A stretch of DNA of 11,236 nt from JBBRLG01 sp038231495 (GCA_038231495.1 JBBRLG010000217.1:1-11236), one strand, 5' to 3'. Shown: positions 1 through 7,078, counted from the first letter of the stretch. Numbers and translations: made by a program. Notes: a model not told the origin generated them from the letters alone.

Positions 1-31
1 CAGCTATTAGCTGTCAGCTATTAGCTGTCAG
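1..31. repeat. 14-bp tandem repeat (2.2 copies) made of inverted halves
   Basis: CAGCTATTAGCTGT occurs twice in perfect tandem (1-14, 15-28), followed by CAG. Each unit is itself an inverted pair, CAGCTA-T-TAGCTG, so it can be read as two 7-mers in opposite orientation. The array may continue beyond the left window edge. It lies at the 3' end of the leftward histidine kinase gene, whose stop codon is inside it. Confidence 0.85.
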
Positions 32-1367
32 CCAATTCCGACGCCCGACGCCCGACACCCGACCCCCGATCCCGCCCGACACCCGACACCAGTTTTTTTT
101 CGATCGCCGCGCGGGCGACCACGACGGGCGGCGGTCCGGCCGGCAGCGCGGGCAACACGATCTCGGCAACGGCACCGCCGACGGGTCCGTTCTCCAACCG
201 CAGGCCGCCCCGGTAGGCGGCGACGATGCCGTAAACGACCGCGAGGCCCAGGCCGCGCCGCCGCGGCTTGGTAGAGAAAAACGGTTCGGCGAACAACCGC
301 TGCTGCACCGCCGCCGACAGGCCGCTGCCGGTGTCATCGACGCGTACCAGGACGTGCGGCCCCGGCCGCAGTCGGCCGTAATACGCCAAGCACTCCGCCG
401 CGGTCAGGTCGATGGACCGCGCTGCCAGGGTAACAACGCCCTTGCCGCCCGGCAGCGCGTCGTAGGCGTTTTCCAGCAAGTTGTGGACGGCCTGGCGGAG
501 GTGGTCTTCGTGGGCGGCGGTCGTCGGCAACTCCGGCGGCAGGTCGAACACCAGGTCCGTGCCGGCGTCCCAGGCGGGCAGCAGGCCGTCGGCCGCGGCG
601 CGGGCGGCGTCGGCCACCTTGCCGTACCGCGGCCCGGCCGGGTCGCCCAGGGCGCACAGTTGGAGAAGTCGGGTCCACGCCGCCGCCCCCTTCGCCCCCC
701 GGTGAATTTCGCCGAGGTAGTTGTGCAGGGCGCTGCCGGGCGCGACGCGCTGGCCGAGGCTCAGCTCCGTGAAACCGAGGATGCCCGTCAGGACGTTGCC
801 GAAGTCGTGGGCCAGCTTGTGCATCAGCCCCGCCGAGTGTTCGAGCCGCCGCTGGCGCTGGCGACGCTCCCCCCACTCCGCCGGCTGCGGATGGTCCCGC
901 GGGGCGGTGGGCAGAATAAAGGCATGGCCGAACAGTGCCAGCGCTGCCGTTTCGCCGGGCGTCCAGGCGTCGCGTCGTTCGTCCTCGACCCAGAGCAGGC
1001 AGTCCGGCCCGTCGGCACCACCGGCGACGACTGCCGCGAGACTGCCTTGCGGTCGGCAGGCGAATGTATGGGCACTACCCGGCTCCCGCAGCCGCGCGAG
1101 CAGCGTCGGGTCGGCCTCCCAGGGCAAGGGTACCGCGGTCGGCGGTCGGCCGACGCGGACGGCCGGTGCGGCGTCGGGCAGCGGGGCGAGGCCGGCCCCG
1201 GTGGCGTCGAAAGCCTCGGCCAGCTGACCGAGTAGGTCGTGCAGAATGGGGCGCGCCGCGGCCGGCAGAGACAACAGGCGGTGTACCAGATCCAACGCTT
1301 TTCGGCTCGAATCTTGTACGGACAAATTAGCCTCTGGTTGCGAGCCACGAATCCCGGCCGTCGTCAT
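21..1367 (-). CDS. Orphan sensor histidine kinase with GAF-like N-terminus
   Basis: This is a 448-residue two-component histidine kinase. It would autophosphorylate on a histidine and pass the phosphate to a response regulator that is not encoded nearby. The H-box LAHDFGNVLTGILGF puts the phospho-acceptor at His187. The ATPase domain has the N-box HNLLENAYDAL (295-305), G1 DDTGSG (344-349), the F-box PFFSTK (362-367) and G2 GLGLA (372-376). Residues about 30-155 resemble a GAF-type sensor domain by position and composition only. There is no receiver domain, and no transmembrane segment is evident, so it is probably cytoplasmic. The last 20 or so residues are encoded by the heptamer repeat at 39-90 and are probably not functional. 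The start at 1367 has no clear Shine-Dalgarno sequence, so a start a little further in is possible. Confidence 0.88.
   Translation of the reverse strand: MTTAGIRGSQPEANLSVQDSSRKALDLVHRLLSLPAAARPILHDLLGQLAEAFDATGAGLAPLPDAAPAVRVGRPPTAVPLPWEADPTLLARLREPGSAHTFACRPQGSLAAVVAGGADGPDCLLWVEDERRDAWTPGETAALALFGHAFILPTAPRDHPQPAEWGERRQRQRRLEHSAGLMHKLAHDFGNVLTGILGFTELSLGQRVAPGSALHNYLGEIHRGAKGAAAWTRLLQLCALGDPAGPRYGKVADAARAAADGLLPAWDAGTDLVFDLPPELPTTAAHEDHLRQAVHNLLENAYDALPGGKGVVTLAARSIDLTAAECLAYYGRLRPGPHVLVRVDDTGSGLSAAVQQRLFAEPFFSTKPRRRGLGLAVVYGIVAAYRGGLRLENGPVGGAVAEIVLPALPAGPPPVVVARAAIEKKLVSGVGRDRGSGVGRRASELADS
39..90. repeat. Degenerate heptamer tandem array (CGACACC family)
   Basis: Seven 7-bp units are readable: CGACGCC (39-45), CGACGCC, CGACACC, CGACCCC, CGATCCC (ending at 73), a 3-bp GCC interruption, then CGACACC twice (77-90). 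AG and a run of eight T (93-100) follow. The array is inside the histidine kinase reading frame and encodes its last 20 or so residues, which look unlike any kinase sequence. A shorter relative, also followed by a T-run, is at 7054-7078. Confidence 0.8.
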
Positions 1368-1554
1368 CCGCGGGGAGCGGGACGGTCGACACGCCGGTCA
1401 GGCAAATCTAGGCCAGGAATGGAGGGGCGGTCAAATCGCGCGGCAGTAATTTTTCGGCCGGGCCCAAGGGAAACGGTCCGCCACCGCCGAAAATGCCTGG
1501 AAATCAAGGCCGCGGGCCGCAAAAAAGATTTTAGAGGCGGTCGTTTAGCCGCAA

Positions 1555-1625
1555 GGCGAGCCGGGGGCGTAAGCGACCGGAGTGCGTCTCAGCGACAGAC
1601 TCCGGTCGCTATCGCCCGGCTCGCC
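1555..1625. repeat. Long imperfect inverted repeat (arms about 28 bp)
   Basis: The left arm (1555-1583, beginning GGCGAGCCGGG) and right arm (1599-1625, ending CCGGCTCGCC) are reverse complements apart from a 2-bp indel and an AT/TA swap; the loop is about 15 nt. It lies in the 278-bp gap between the HEAT gene stop and the kinase start. No T-run follows on either strand, so it is not a classical terminator. It looks like a mobile or dispersed palindromic element, or a structured RNA segment between two co-directional genes. Confidence 0.8.
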
Positions 1626-1645
1626 AAAACGTTGGACGCTTTACC

Positions 1646-2932
1646 CTATTTCCCCAACTTCTTCAGCGCGTCCGCGGCGGCCTCGCGCACCGCCTTCTGG
1701 CCGTCGCGCTTCGTCTCCGTCAGCCGCTCGACCACGGCCGCCAGGTCGTCGCCCAGGCCGTCGGCACCCAGCGCCGCCAGCGTCTCCACGGCCGCGACCC
1801 GCACTTCGAGGACGCGATCGCTCAGGCCCGCCACCAGGTCCTTGACCACGTTCTTGCGCTCCTCGCCGAAATCCTTGATTTTGCCCAGGGAGTGCATCGC
1901 CAGGCTGCGGACGAACTTGTCCTCGTCCTTCAGGGCGGCACGCAGCTGGCCGACGGCGGGCCGGGCGTCCGAACCGAAGCCGTCCAGCGTCACCGCCGCC
2001 GCCCGCCGCACTTCCGTCGCGTTCTTGGGGTTGGCCAACTCGTTGCCGAGGTCGATCGCGGCAGAGGTCTTCTTGAGCGCGCCGAGCGCCTCGGCCACGT
2101 CGGCGCGGACCTCCGTCGGCGCGGCCGGGTCGTGCCAGACCTTGAGGAGCAGTTCCAGGTCCACCGGCGCATCCGGCCCCAATCGGCCGAGCGCCTGGGC
2201 CGCCTGGGCGCGGATTAGCCGGTCGCCCTTGTCGTCCTTGAGCACGTCCTGGAGTGCCGGCAACGCCTGGGCGGCGTCGTCGCCGATCCGCCGTAGCGCC
2301 TCGACGGCGGCACTACGGACGCCGAGGTTGTCGTCCTTGAGCACCTGGGCCAGCGCCGGCACGGCCAGGCTCGCCGACCATTCCAGCTTGCCCAAAGACG
2401 CGGCGCACGCCTCGCGGACGCGCGGCGACTTGTCCCCGCGCAGCGCGGTGGCCAGGCCGTCGCGAACGCCGATGAGCGGCAGCTTGTCTTCCTTGTATTT
2501 CTTGTCCCGGAACCCTTCGGGGTCAGTCCGCCGCGAGTTTTCCTTGGCCTCCTCGACCATGCGGCCGGCCATGCGCCCCAGCGACAGCGCGGCACCCTCG
2601 CGAATCTTTTCCTCCGGGTCGTCGGCCAGGAGAGCGACGAGGGCCGGGAACACTTGCCGGTTTTTCGGCCCGATGACTTCGACGGCCAGGAGGGCCGCGC
2701 GGCGCATCTGCATCATGCCCGGCTGCCAAAGTGTGCGCTGGCCCGCGGCCGACCCGATCGCCCCGACGGCCACTTGCCGACTCGTCTCGGCACGCTCGCC
2801 GCGCAGCATTTCGAGCCATTCCGACAGCTTGCGGCCGCGCAACACGGGGTCGTCGTCGTCCGCGCGGACGCCGCCAGCGACGGCCACCAGGACCAGGAGG
2901 GTGAGCAACGGCGGCAACCAGGGTCGTTTCAT
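1646..2932 (-). CDS. Secreted HEAT-repeat protein
   Basis: This 428-residue protein has an N-terminal signal peptide (MKRPWLPPLLTLLVLVAVAGG, then VRAD) with likely cleavage near residue 25. The rest is a series of helical HEAT-type repeats of about 35 residues. The recurring patterns are VR.AAVEAL..IG, ALPALQDVLKDD, LGVRSAAVEALRRIG and VRVAAVETLAALG. Such repeats form alpha-solenoids that bind other proteins. No catalytic motif is visible, so the role is probably scaffolding in the periplasm or at the cell surface. The mature protein opens with DDDDPVLRGRKLSEWLEML, a motif I associate with secreted HEAT proteins of planctomycetes. The ATG at 2932 is the only start that includes the signal peptide; its Shine-Dalgarno sequence is weak. 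The specific partner or substrate cannot be told. Confidence 0.88.
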   Translation of the reverse strand: MKRPWLPPLLTLLVLVAVAGGVRADDDDPVLRGRKLSEWLEMLRGERAETSRQVAVGAIGSAAGQRTLWQPGMMQMRRAALLAVEVIGPKNRQVFPALVALLADDPEEKIREGAALSLGRMAGRMVEEAKENSRRTDPEGFRDKKYKEDKLPLIGVRDGLATALRGDKSPRVREACAASLGKLEWSASLAVPALAQVLKDDNLGVRSAAVEALRRIGDDAAQALPALQDVLKDDKGDRLIRAQAAQALGRLGPDAPVDLELLLKVWHDPAAPTEVRADVAEALGALKKTSAAIDLGNELANPKNATEVRRAAAVTLDGFGSDARPAVGQLRAALKDEDKFVRSLAMHSLGKIKDFGEERKNVVKDLVAGLSDRVLEVRVAAVETLAALGADGLGDDLAAVVERLTETKRDGQKAVREAAADALKKLGK

Positions 2933-2986
2933 CGGAGAGCACCTTCGGGCGCTGGTCGGCGGGCGGGAGGCAAAGGGCCTTTATGG

Positions 2987-3015
2987 AAGATAACCAGCGG
3001 GCGGAGTTGATGCAA
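2987..3015 (-). promoter_or_regulatory. Possible promoter of the HEAT-repeat gene
   Basis: On the minus strand TTGCAT (3010-3015) and TATCTT (2987-2992) are separated by exactly 17 bp, giving 3/6 and 4/6 matches to the sigma-70 boxes. Transcription would begin near 2980, about 48 nt upstream of the ATG. The match is moderate and chance cannot be excluded. Confidence 0.3.
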
Positions 3016-3062
3016 GGAGCGGGCGGCCCGCATGGATTAAAGACGCACGCGCAACCGCGTTC

Positions 3063-3638
3063 TCACCCGCCGCGCAGCTTCGCCCGGCTCAGGATCGCGT
3101 AGACCGGCCCGTCGCGCGTCAGCTCGCTGCTAAGCACCTGGACCTCACGCACGTCGGTCGCGCCCCCGTGCCAGGTTGCGTGCCGGGTCAGCGCGGCGGC
3201 CAGTTCCTCGCCGGAGCGGTCGCTGCGCACGCGGCCCAGGGTGATGTGCGGCGTGTACCGGCGCTCCTCACGGCGGTAGCACCCCAGGTCCAACAGCAAC
3301 GGCTCCAGCGCGGCCTGCAGGGCGATCAACTCGTCGCTGCCCTCGCCGACGCCCGCCCAGACGACGCGCGGCCGCCGCGGGTTGGGAAAGCAGCCGACCG
3401 TCTCGACGCCCAGCGTGAAGGGTACACTGTCGGCACAGCAGCCGCCAACCGCCCGGCACACCGGCGTGATTTCGCGCAGGTCCACTTCACCCAGGAAGAA
3501 CAGTGAGACGTGGAGGTTATCGACCTCGACCCATTTCACGTCGGCGCCGGTCTCGGCCAATTTCTCTTGTAGCACGGCGCAGCGGTCGCGTAAGGTTTTG
3601 CCGAGATCGACGGCAATAAAAGTGCGGACGCGGGCCAT
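3063..3638 (-). CDS. thpR: RNA 2',3'-cyclic phosphodiesterase (ThpR/LigT, 2H family)
   Basis: This 191-residue enzyme of the 2H phosphoesterase superfamily hydrolyses 2',3'-cyclic phosphate ends of RNA to 2'-phosphates. Some family members also catalyse reversible 2'-5' RNA ligation. The two signature H-x-(S/T)-x motifs are present: HVSL at residues 43-46 in NLHVSLFFLGEV, and HITL at 131-134 in YTPHITLGRV. The family opening RTFIAVDLG follows the first residues, and the length matches the usual 180-200. The start is placed at the ATG of MARVRTFIAV (3636-3638), preceded by a weak GGGA 8 nt upstream. The open frame continues to 3704, but that extension (MCRLRRCEDRKAAS) is encoded by the palindrome at 3660-3700 and does not belong to the family. 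It is a cytoplasmic, stand-alone gene. Confidence 0.9.
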   Translation of the reverse strand: MARVRTFIAVDLGKTLRDRCAVLQEKLAETGADVKWVEVDNLHVSLFFLGEVDLREITPVCRAVGGCCADSVPFTLGVETVGCFPNPRRPRVVWAGVGEGSDELIALQAALEPLLLDLGCYRREERRYTPHITLGRVRSDRSGEELAAALTRHATWHGGATDVREVQVLSSELTRDGPVYAILSRAKLRGG

Positions 3639-3659
3639 GAGTGCAATCCCAGAGGTTTT

Positions 3660-3700
3660 GCCGCTTGCGGCTTTGCGGTCTTCGCAACGCCGCAAGCGGC
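3660..3700. repeat. Perfect 12-bp inverted repeat with inner stem (TTGCCGCTTGCGGC family)
   Basis: GCCGCTTGCGGC (3660-3671) is the exact reverse complement of GCCGCAAGCGGC (3689-3700). A further inner 5-bp stem, TTGCG (3673-3677) with CGCAA (3683-3687), continues the helix after one mismatch and leaves a 5-nt loop. It begins 7 bp past the porin stop and ends 22 bp before the thpR start. No U-run follows in the direction of transcription, so it is more likely an mRNA-stabilising or processing hairpin, or a REP-like repeat, than a rho-independent terminator. Confidence 0.82.
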
Positions 3701-3706
3701 ACATTC

Positions 3707-5257
3707 TTAATACTCGAAATGTGCCCGCAAGCCAAGAATGGAAACCGGCCCGCGGTCCTGGTTGTACGCCGGGTTGCCCACCTCCTGGAAATCCAGCGTC
3801 AGGTTAATGCCCTTTTTAAGCTCCCAGTTGTAGTACGTCTCGACGATGCACTCTTCGCCGTAATGAAGTTGCCCGTCGCCAATGATGAAGCCGATGCCGC
3901 CGGCGGTAAGGTAGTTGCGGTGCTCGGACGACAGGCCGTTGGCCACGAACGCCAACCCGACCTGGTCCTGAGGCCGGCACCAGCACCGGCCTTTCAGGAG
4001 GAAGCCGAACGCCACCGTGTTGTCGATCTCCGTAAACGCCCACGTCTCGGTATGGCCGTCGTTCCAACCGAACCGCAGGAACGTGCCGAAGTCCTTCGTG
4101 ACTTCGCGCTCCACGTTCAGGCCGAAGCCGTATTTGACGCGGTAAGCGCGCTCCTGCGTCACGTCTGGATTGACGGGCATTTGCCGATAACTGGTCGCGT
4201 AGTTGCCCATGTGGGCGTTGTTCAAATAGCCCATGAGCCGCACCTTGCACGGGTGGTCGTCGTACTGGAAGCGGTACTCAAACTCCAGGGCGTGGCCGTT
4301 CGCCTTCAAGAAGCGAGGGTCGATCTCCTCGCCGTTGGCGACGGTCGGCTCGCCCCACACGCCGTAGCGCAGTGCCCAATCCTTCTGGTTGAGGTCGAGC
4401 GTCGCGCCGTAGGTGTAGCCGCGCACGTTGGCCGGGTAGTCCCAGGCGCCGTTGTACATGAGCGACCAGTTGAGGAACTGCGTCCGCGGGTCGTGGCTGT
4501 ACAGGTTGTCGTCGAAGTTGTCGGGCGCGCCCATTTTGCCGACGCGGAACGTGAGGCGCGACACGTCGCGCTTGCCGGCGACCTCGTTCGGCCCGTCTTC
4601 CACGTTTTCCTGTTCGCCGCCGAAGCCGATGATCTGTCGGAAAAGTAGGCGGGCGACGTAAGGCGTCGGTTCCGGGATGCCGACGCGCGTCGCCTCGCCG
4701 TTGGGAAAGCCGGCCAGGCCCATCGTGTCGCTCAGGCCGCGACCGCCGGAGAGTTCCGGGTTGAAAACCACCGTCCCGCCCTGCCACAGCCGCGCGGCCA
4801 GGTACAGCGTCGCCGTCTCGGTCGTGCGGTAATTGACCTTCGACAGAAAGCTGTGCGGCCCCTCGTACGGCGACCGAAACTGCCAGTTGCCTTGCGACAC
4901 GATCGTGCCCTGGCCGTGAACGCTGTACCACGTCGGCTCTTTCTTTTCGTCCTTGTCCTTATCTTTATCCTTGTCCTTGTCGTCGCCCTTGTCTTTCTCT
5001 TTCTCGTCCGCTTTCACTTCCGTGTCGGGGTTCTTCTTCGCCGGTTCCTTGATGGGGTCCAAATCTTTTTTGGGTTCGCCGGTATTCTTCTTGGGTTCGT
5101 CGGGGTTGGGATTCTTCTTGCCCGGGTCTTTGTTGTCGTCCTGAAAACGGGTCGCCCCGGTCGGAGGCACCGGGTAGGGGGACTGGGCGAATGTGACGGC
5201 GCACACGGCCAGGAGCAACGCCGCCGCGCCGGCGAGTTTAGTCGTTTGGGAATGCAT
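3707..5257 (-). CDS. Outer-membrane carbohydrate porin (OprB-like) with charged linker
   Basis: This 516-residue protein would form an outer-membrane beta-barrel for uptake of small solutes, perhaps sugars. A signal peptide (residues 1-25, cleavage after VTFA) comes first. A disordered segment very rich in Lys, Asp, Glu and Pro follows (about 36-108, including DKDKDKDKDKDEKKE), then a barrel-like region (110-516). The barrel has alternating aromatic strands, for example WQFRSPYEGPHSF and YGFGLNVEREV, and ends in a terminal aromatic, AHFEY. The closing stretch LTLDFQEVGNPAYNQDRGPV resembles the end of OprB-type porins. The ATG at 5257 has GGGGGA 8 nt upstream. The open frame runs on to 5890 but overlaps the PfkB gene, so that part is not coding. 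The charged linker may contact the cell wall; that is inference. Palindromic repeats flank the gene on both sides. Confidence 0.8.
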   Translation of the reverse strand: MHSQTTKLAGAAALLLAVCAVTFAQSPYPVPPTGATRFQDDNKDPGKKNPNPDEPKKNTGEPKKDLDPIKEPAKKNPDTEVKADEKEKDKGDDKDKDKDKDKDEKKEPTWYSVHGQGTIVSQGNWQFRSPYEGPHSFLSKVNYRTTETATLYLAARLWQGGTVVFNPELSGGRGLSDTMGLAGFPNGEATRVGIPEPTPYVARLLFRQIIGFGGEQENVEDGPNEVAGKRDVSRLTFRVGKMGAPDNFDDNLYSHDPRTQFLNWSLMYNGAWDYPANVRGYTYGATLDLNQKDWALRYGVWGEPTVANGEEIDPRFLKANGHALEFEYRFQYDDHPCKVRLMGYLNNAHMGNYATSYRQMPVNPDVTQERAYRVKYGFGLNVEREVTKDFGTFLRFGWNDGHTETWAFTEIDNTVAFGFLLKGRCWCRPQDQVGLAFVANGLSSEHRNYLTAGGIGFIIGDGQLHYGEECIVETYYNWELKKGINLTLDFQEVGNPAYNQDRGPVSILGLRAHFEY

Positions 5258-5272
5258 GCGCGTCGTCCCCCG

Positions 5273-5288
5273 GCGCGCCGCGGCGCGC
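5273..5288. repeat. Perfect 16-bp GC palindrome in the porin 5' leader
   Basis: GCGCGCCGCGGCGCGC is its own reverse complement and sits 1 bp from the porin Shine-Dalgarno GGGGGA (5266-5271). In RNA it could fold next to the ribosome site; in DNA it could be an operator. Its all-G/C composition in a GC-rich genome means chance is a real alternative. Confidence 0.5.
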
Positions 5289-5359
5289 GGACCTGTCGAT
5301 AGAGAATGAGCCTTGAAGGAAGGGGACATACCGGCAGGGCCGGTTGGGGTCAAGAGGGG

Positions 5360-5404
5360 TTGCCGCGTGCGGCTGAGCGCGCCGCGCTCAGCCGCAAGCG
5401 GCAA
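5360..5404. repeat. 22-bp near-perfect inverted repeat (TTGCCGCTTGCGGC family)
   Basis: The left arm (5360-5381) and right arm (5383-5404) pair with a single mismatch around a 1-bp centre. The outer 14 bp, TTGCCGCGTGCGGC and GCCGCAAGCGGCAA, match the core of the element at 3660-3700. It lies between the PfkB stop (5410) and the porin start (5257). No U-run follows in the transcribed direction. Confidence 0.85.
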
Positions 5405-5409
5405 ATGCC

Positions 5410-6333
5410 TCAGAAGCTCAGCATCGCCCGATACTGTTCCAGCCGCGCGTCGATCTCGGCCCGTTCCAGCCGTTTCAGCCGGTCCAGGCCGAAATCCTCC
5501 ACCGTGAAGCTCGCCACCACGGTGCCGTACGCCATCGCCTTGCGTAACCGGTCGTCCAACGTGTGCGACGCCTTGTCCGCACCGGCCGCGTCCTCCGCGG
5601 CCAAATAGCCCAGGATGCCGCCCGCGAAGCTGTCGCCGGCGCCCGTCGGGTCCACGACGTTCATCGACGGAAACGCCGGCACCACGAAGATCCGCTCGTC
5701 GTGGAACAGCATCGCGCCGTGCTCGCCCTTTTTCAGGATGACGAACTTCGGCCCCAACTTCTGCACCGCATGGCCGGCGCGGACGAGGTTGCTCTCGCCG
5801 GTCAGTAGCTTGGCCTCGCTGTCGTTGAGCAAGAGGCCGTCGATCCGCGGCAGCAGCTGCAACAGGTCGGCACGCTGCGTGTCGATCCACAGGTCCATCG
5901 TGTCGGCCAGTACGAGCTTGGGCTTCGTAACCTGGCTTAAAACGCGCGCCTGCAACTGCGGCAGGCCGTTGGCGAGGAAGACGTATTCGCTATCGCGGAA
6001 GGTCTCCGGCAGCACCGGCTCGAAGGTGCCAAAGACGTTCAAATGCACTTCGAGCGTGTCGCGCGTGTTCATGTCCTGGTGGTAACGGCCCTTCCAGCGG
6101 AAGGTTTTGCCCTTGGCCGTGACCAGGCCGGCGGTGTCGATCTTGCGGCTCGCGAACAGCTTGCGGTGCTCGTCGGGAAAGTCCTCGCCGACGACGCCGA
6201 CCAGGCGCGGCGTCGTGAAGAAGCTGGACACCACGGAAAAAAAGGACGCCGAGCCGCCCAGGGCGTCATCGACCGTACCGTTGGGCGTCTCGATCGAATC
6301 GAAGGCGATGGAACCGACGACGAGCAGCGACAT
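5410..6333 (-). CDS. PfkB/ribokinase-family sugar or nucleoside kinase
   Basis: This 307-residue cytoplasmic kinase transfers phosphate from ATP to a hydroxyl of a sugar or nucleoside. The C-terminal PfkB signature DPTGAGDSFAGG is at 228-239, with the catalytic base Asp234 and the GAGD anion hole. The N-terminal GGSASFF (26-32) corresponds to the family's substrate-side glycine pair, and NDSEAKLLTGE (170-180) is the usual mid-domain motif. The length fits the family. The ATG at 6333 has a strong Shine-Dalgarno, AGGGGAG, 8 nt upstream. The substrate cannot be assigned: ribokinase, fructokinase and adenosine-kinase-like members share these motifs. The MaoC gene ends 97 bp upstream with a large inverted heptamer repeat between them, so co-transcription is uncertain. 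Confidence 0.88.
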   Translation of the reverse strand: MSLLVVGSIAFDSIETPNGTVDDALGGSASFFSVVSSFFTTPRLVGVVGEDFPDEHRKLFASRKIDTAGLVTAKGKTFRWKGRYHQDMNTRDTLEVHLNVFGTFEPVLPETFRDSEYVFLANGLPQLQARVLSQVTKPKLVLADTMDLWIDTQRADLLQLLPRIDGLLLNDSEAKLLTGESNLVRAGHAVQKLGPKFVILKKGEHGAMLFHDERIFVVPAFPSMNVVDPTGAGDSFAGGILGYLAAEDAAGADKASHTLDDRLRKAMAYGTVVASFTVEDFGLDRLKRLERAEIDARLEQYRAMLSF

Positions 6334-6372
6334 GCAATTTGCTCCCCTACTTGGGTCAGTAATGGACGGAAA

Positions 6373-6454
6373 GGATGAGGGCGGAAGGAGGAAGGATGAA
6401 AAAACACTTCAATTGTCTTTTATTCATCCTTCATCCTTCCGCCTTCATCCTTCC
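6373..6454. repeat. Inverted heptamer arrays around an A/T-rich hinge
   Basis: The left side has GGATGAG, GGCGGAA, GGAGGAA and GGATGAA (6373-6400). The right side has TTCATCC, TTCATCC, TTCCGCC, TTCATCC and TTCC (6423-6454). Segment 6380-6400 pairs with 6423-6443 over 21 bp with one mismatch, and the homology continues outward with small gaps. The hinge (6401-6422) is A/T-rich. It separates the MaoC and PfkB genes, and the MaoC stop and its last six codons lie within the right array. Confidence 0.85.
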
Positions 6455-6895
6455 TTCGACGAGCGTAACGGTGACGCCCTCTTGCACGACCTTGCCTTCC
6501 TGGTTCAGGAGTTGCCGTTGCCAGGTGATCTCGCCGCGGCGGCCGCGGGCGCGGACTTCCTTGGCCACCACCGTGCTGCGCACGTGGATCGTGTCGCCGC
6601 TGAAAATAGGGCCTTTGAAGTGCCATTCGTTGACGCGCAGGATGGCGAGCGTGCGCATGGGCGGGCTGTAAAGGCCCAGGCCGCTGGCGACCGAGAAGAC
6701 GAGCAGGCCGTGCGCGATGGGCCGGCGGAACGCGGTCGTCTTGGCAAACTCGTGGTCCAGGTGGATCGGGTTGAAGTCGCCGCTGAGGCCCGCGAAGTTG
6801 ACGATATCCGCCTCCGTGATCGTCCGGCCGAGCGACTCCCACTGTTGACCGACCTCGACGTCATCGAAGTACAGGTGTTGAGTGGTGAACGACAT
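6431..6895 (-). CDS. MaoC-like hot-dog dehydratase (enoyl-CoA hydratase type)
   Basis: This 154-residue single hot-dog-fold protein resembles MaoC/(R)-specific enoyl-CoA hydratases, which add water to or remove it from acyl-CoA thioesters. The active-site motif SGDFNPIHLD (38-47) carries Asp40 and His45, the catalytic pair of this family. It is followed by the usual helix end RPIAHGLLVFS (58-68). The start at 6895 (MSFTTQHLYF) is preferred over the longer frame to 6922 because AGGGAG stands 8 nt upstream. The C-terminal EGRMKAEG is encoded by a heptamer repeat and is probably an accidental extension. It is cytoplasmic and probably acts in fatty-acid or polyhydroxyalkanoate-type metabolism; the exact substrate is unknown. 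It is divergent from the isomerase gene at 7093. Confidence 0.88.
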   Translation of the reverse strand: MSFTTQHLYFDDVEVGQQWESLGRTITEADIVNFAGLSGDFNPIHLDHEFAKTTAFRRPIAHGLLVFSVASGLGLYSPPMRTLAILRVNEWHFKGPIFSGDTIHVRSTVVAKEVRARGRRGEITWQRQLLNQEGKVVQEGVTVTLVEGRMKAEG

Positions 6896-6981
6896 GAACG
6901 CTTCTCCCTGCCACGACCCCACCGGCTGCCCGCGTCAGGGCAGTGTACTGAATGGGCACGGCGCTCCGCAAGGGGTTCCGG

Positions 6982-7002
6982 GGTGGTTGGTGGTTGGTGG
7001 GA
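6982..7002. repeat. Heptamer tandem repeat GGTGGTT (three units)
   Basis: GGTGGTT (6982-6988), GGTGGTT (6989-6995) and GGTGGGA (6996-7002) lie in the 197-bp divergent gap between the MaoC and isomerase genes. The repeated GG pairs could also form a two-tier G-quadruplex on this strand. The 7-bp period matches the other arrays in the window. Confidence 0.7.
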
Positions 7003-7031
7003 TTAGACCCCGAAGATGGCTATTAACTTCC

Positions 7032-7078
7032 GCCCCTCCGGGGCTAAAACAAAACCCGCCATCCGACACCCGATTTTT
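7032..7078. repeat. Short hairpin plus CGACACC-type heptamer remnant upstream of the isomerase
   Basis: GCCCC-TCC-GGGGC (7032-7044) is a 5-bp hairpin. A second segment (7054-7074) reads as ACCCGCC, ATCCGAC and ACCCGAT, then a T-run ending at 7078. This resembles 71-100 at the other end of the window, which has CCCGCC, CGACACC units and then a T-run. It directly precedes the isomerase ribosome site. Confidence 0.5.

Noticed and set aside
1239..2993. Rightward 584-codon frame
   Set aside because: It is the antisense shadow of the HEAT-repeat gene: Ser/Arg-rich low-complexity translation, no domain, usual for GC-rich coding DNA.
3639..3704. Longer N-terminus for the ThpR-like protein
   Set aside because: The extra 22 codons are read largely from the palindrome at 3660-3700, and the family begins at the RTFIAVDLG strand.
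5258..5890. Extension of the porin frame upstream of its signal peptide
   Set aside because: It overlaps the PfkB gene on the same strand, is Arg/Gly-rich, and would bury the signal peptide; the ATG at 5257 has a good ribosome site.
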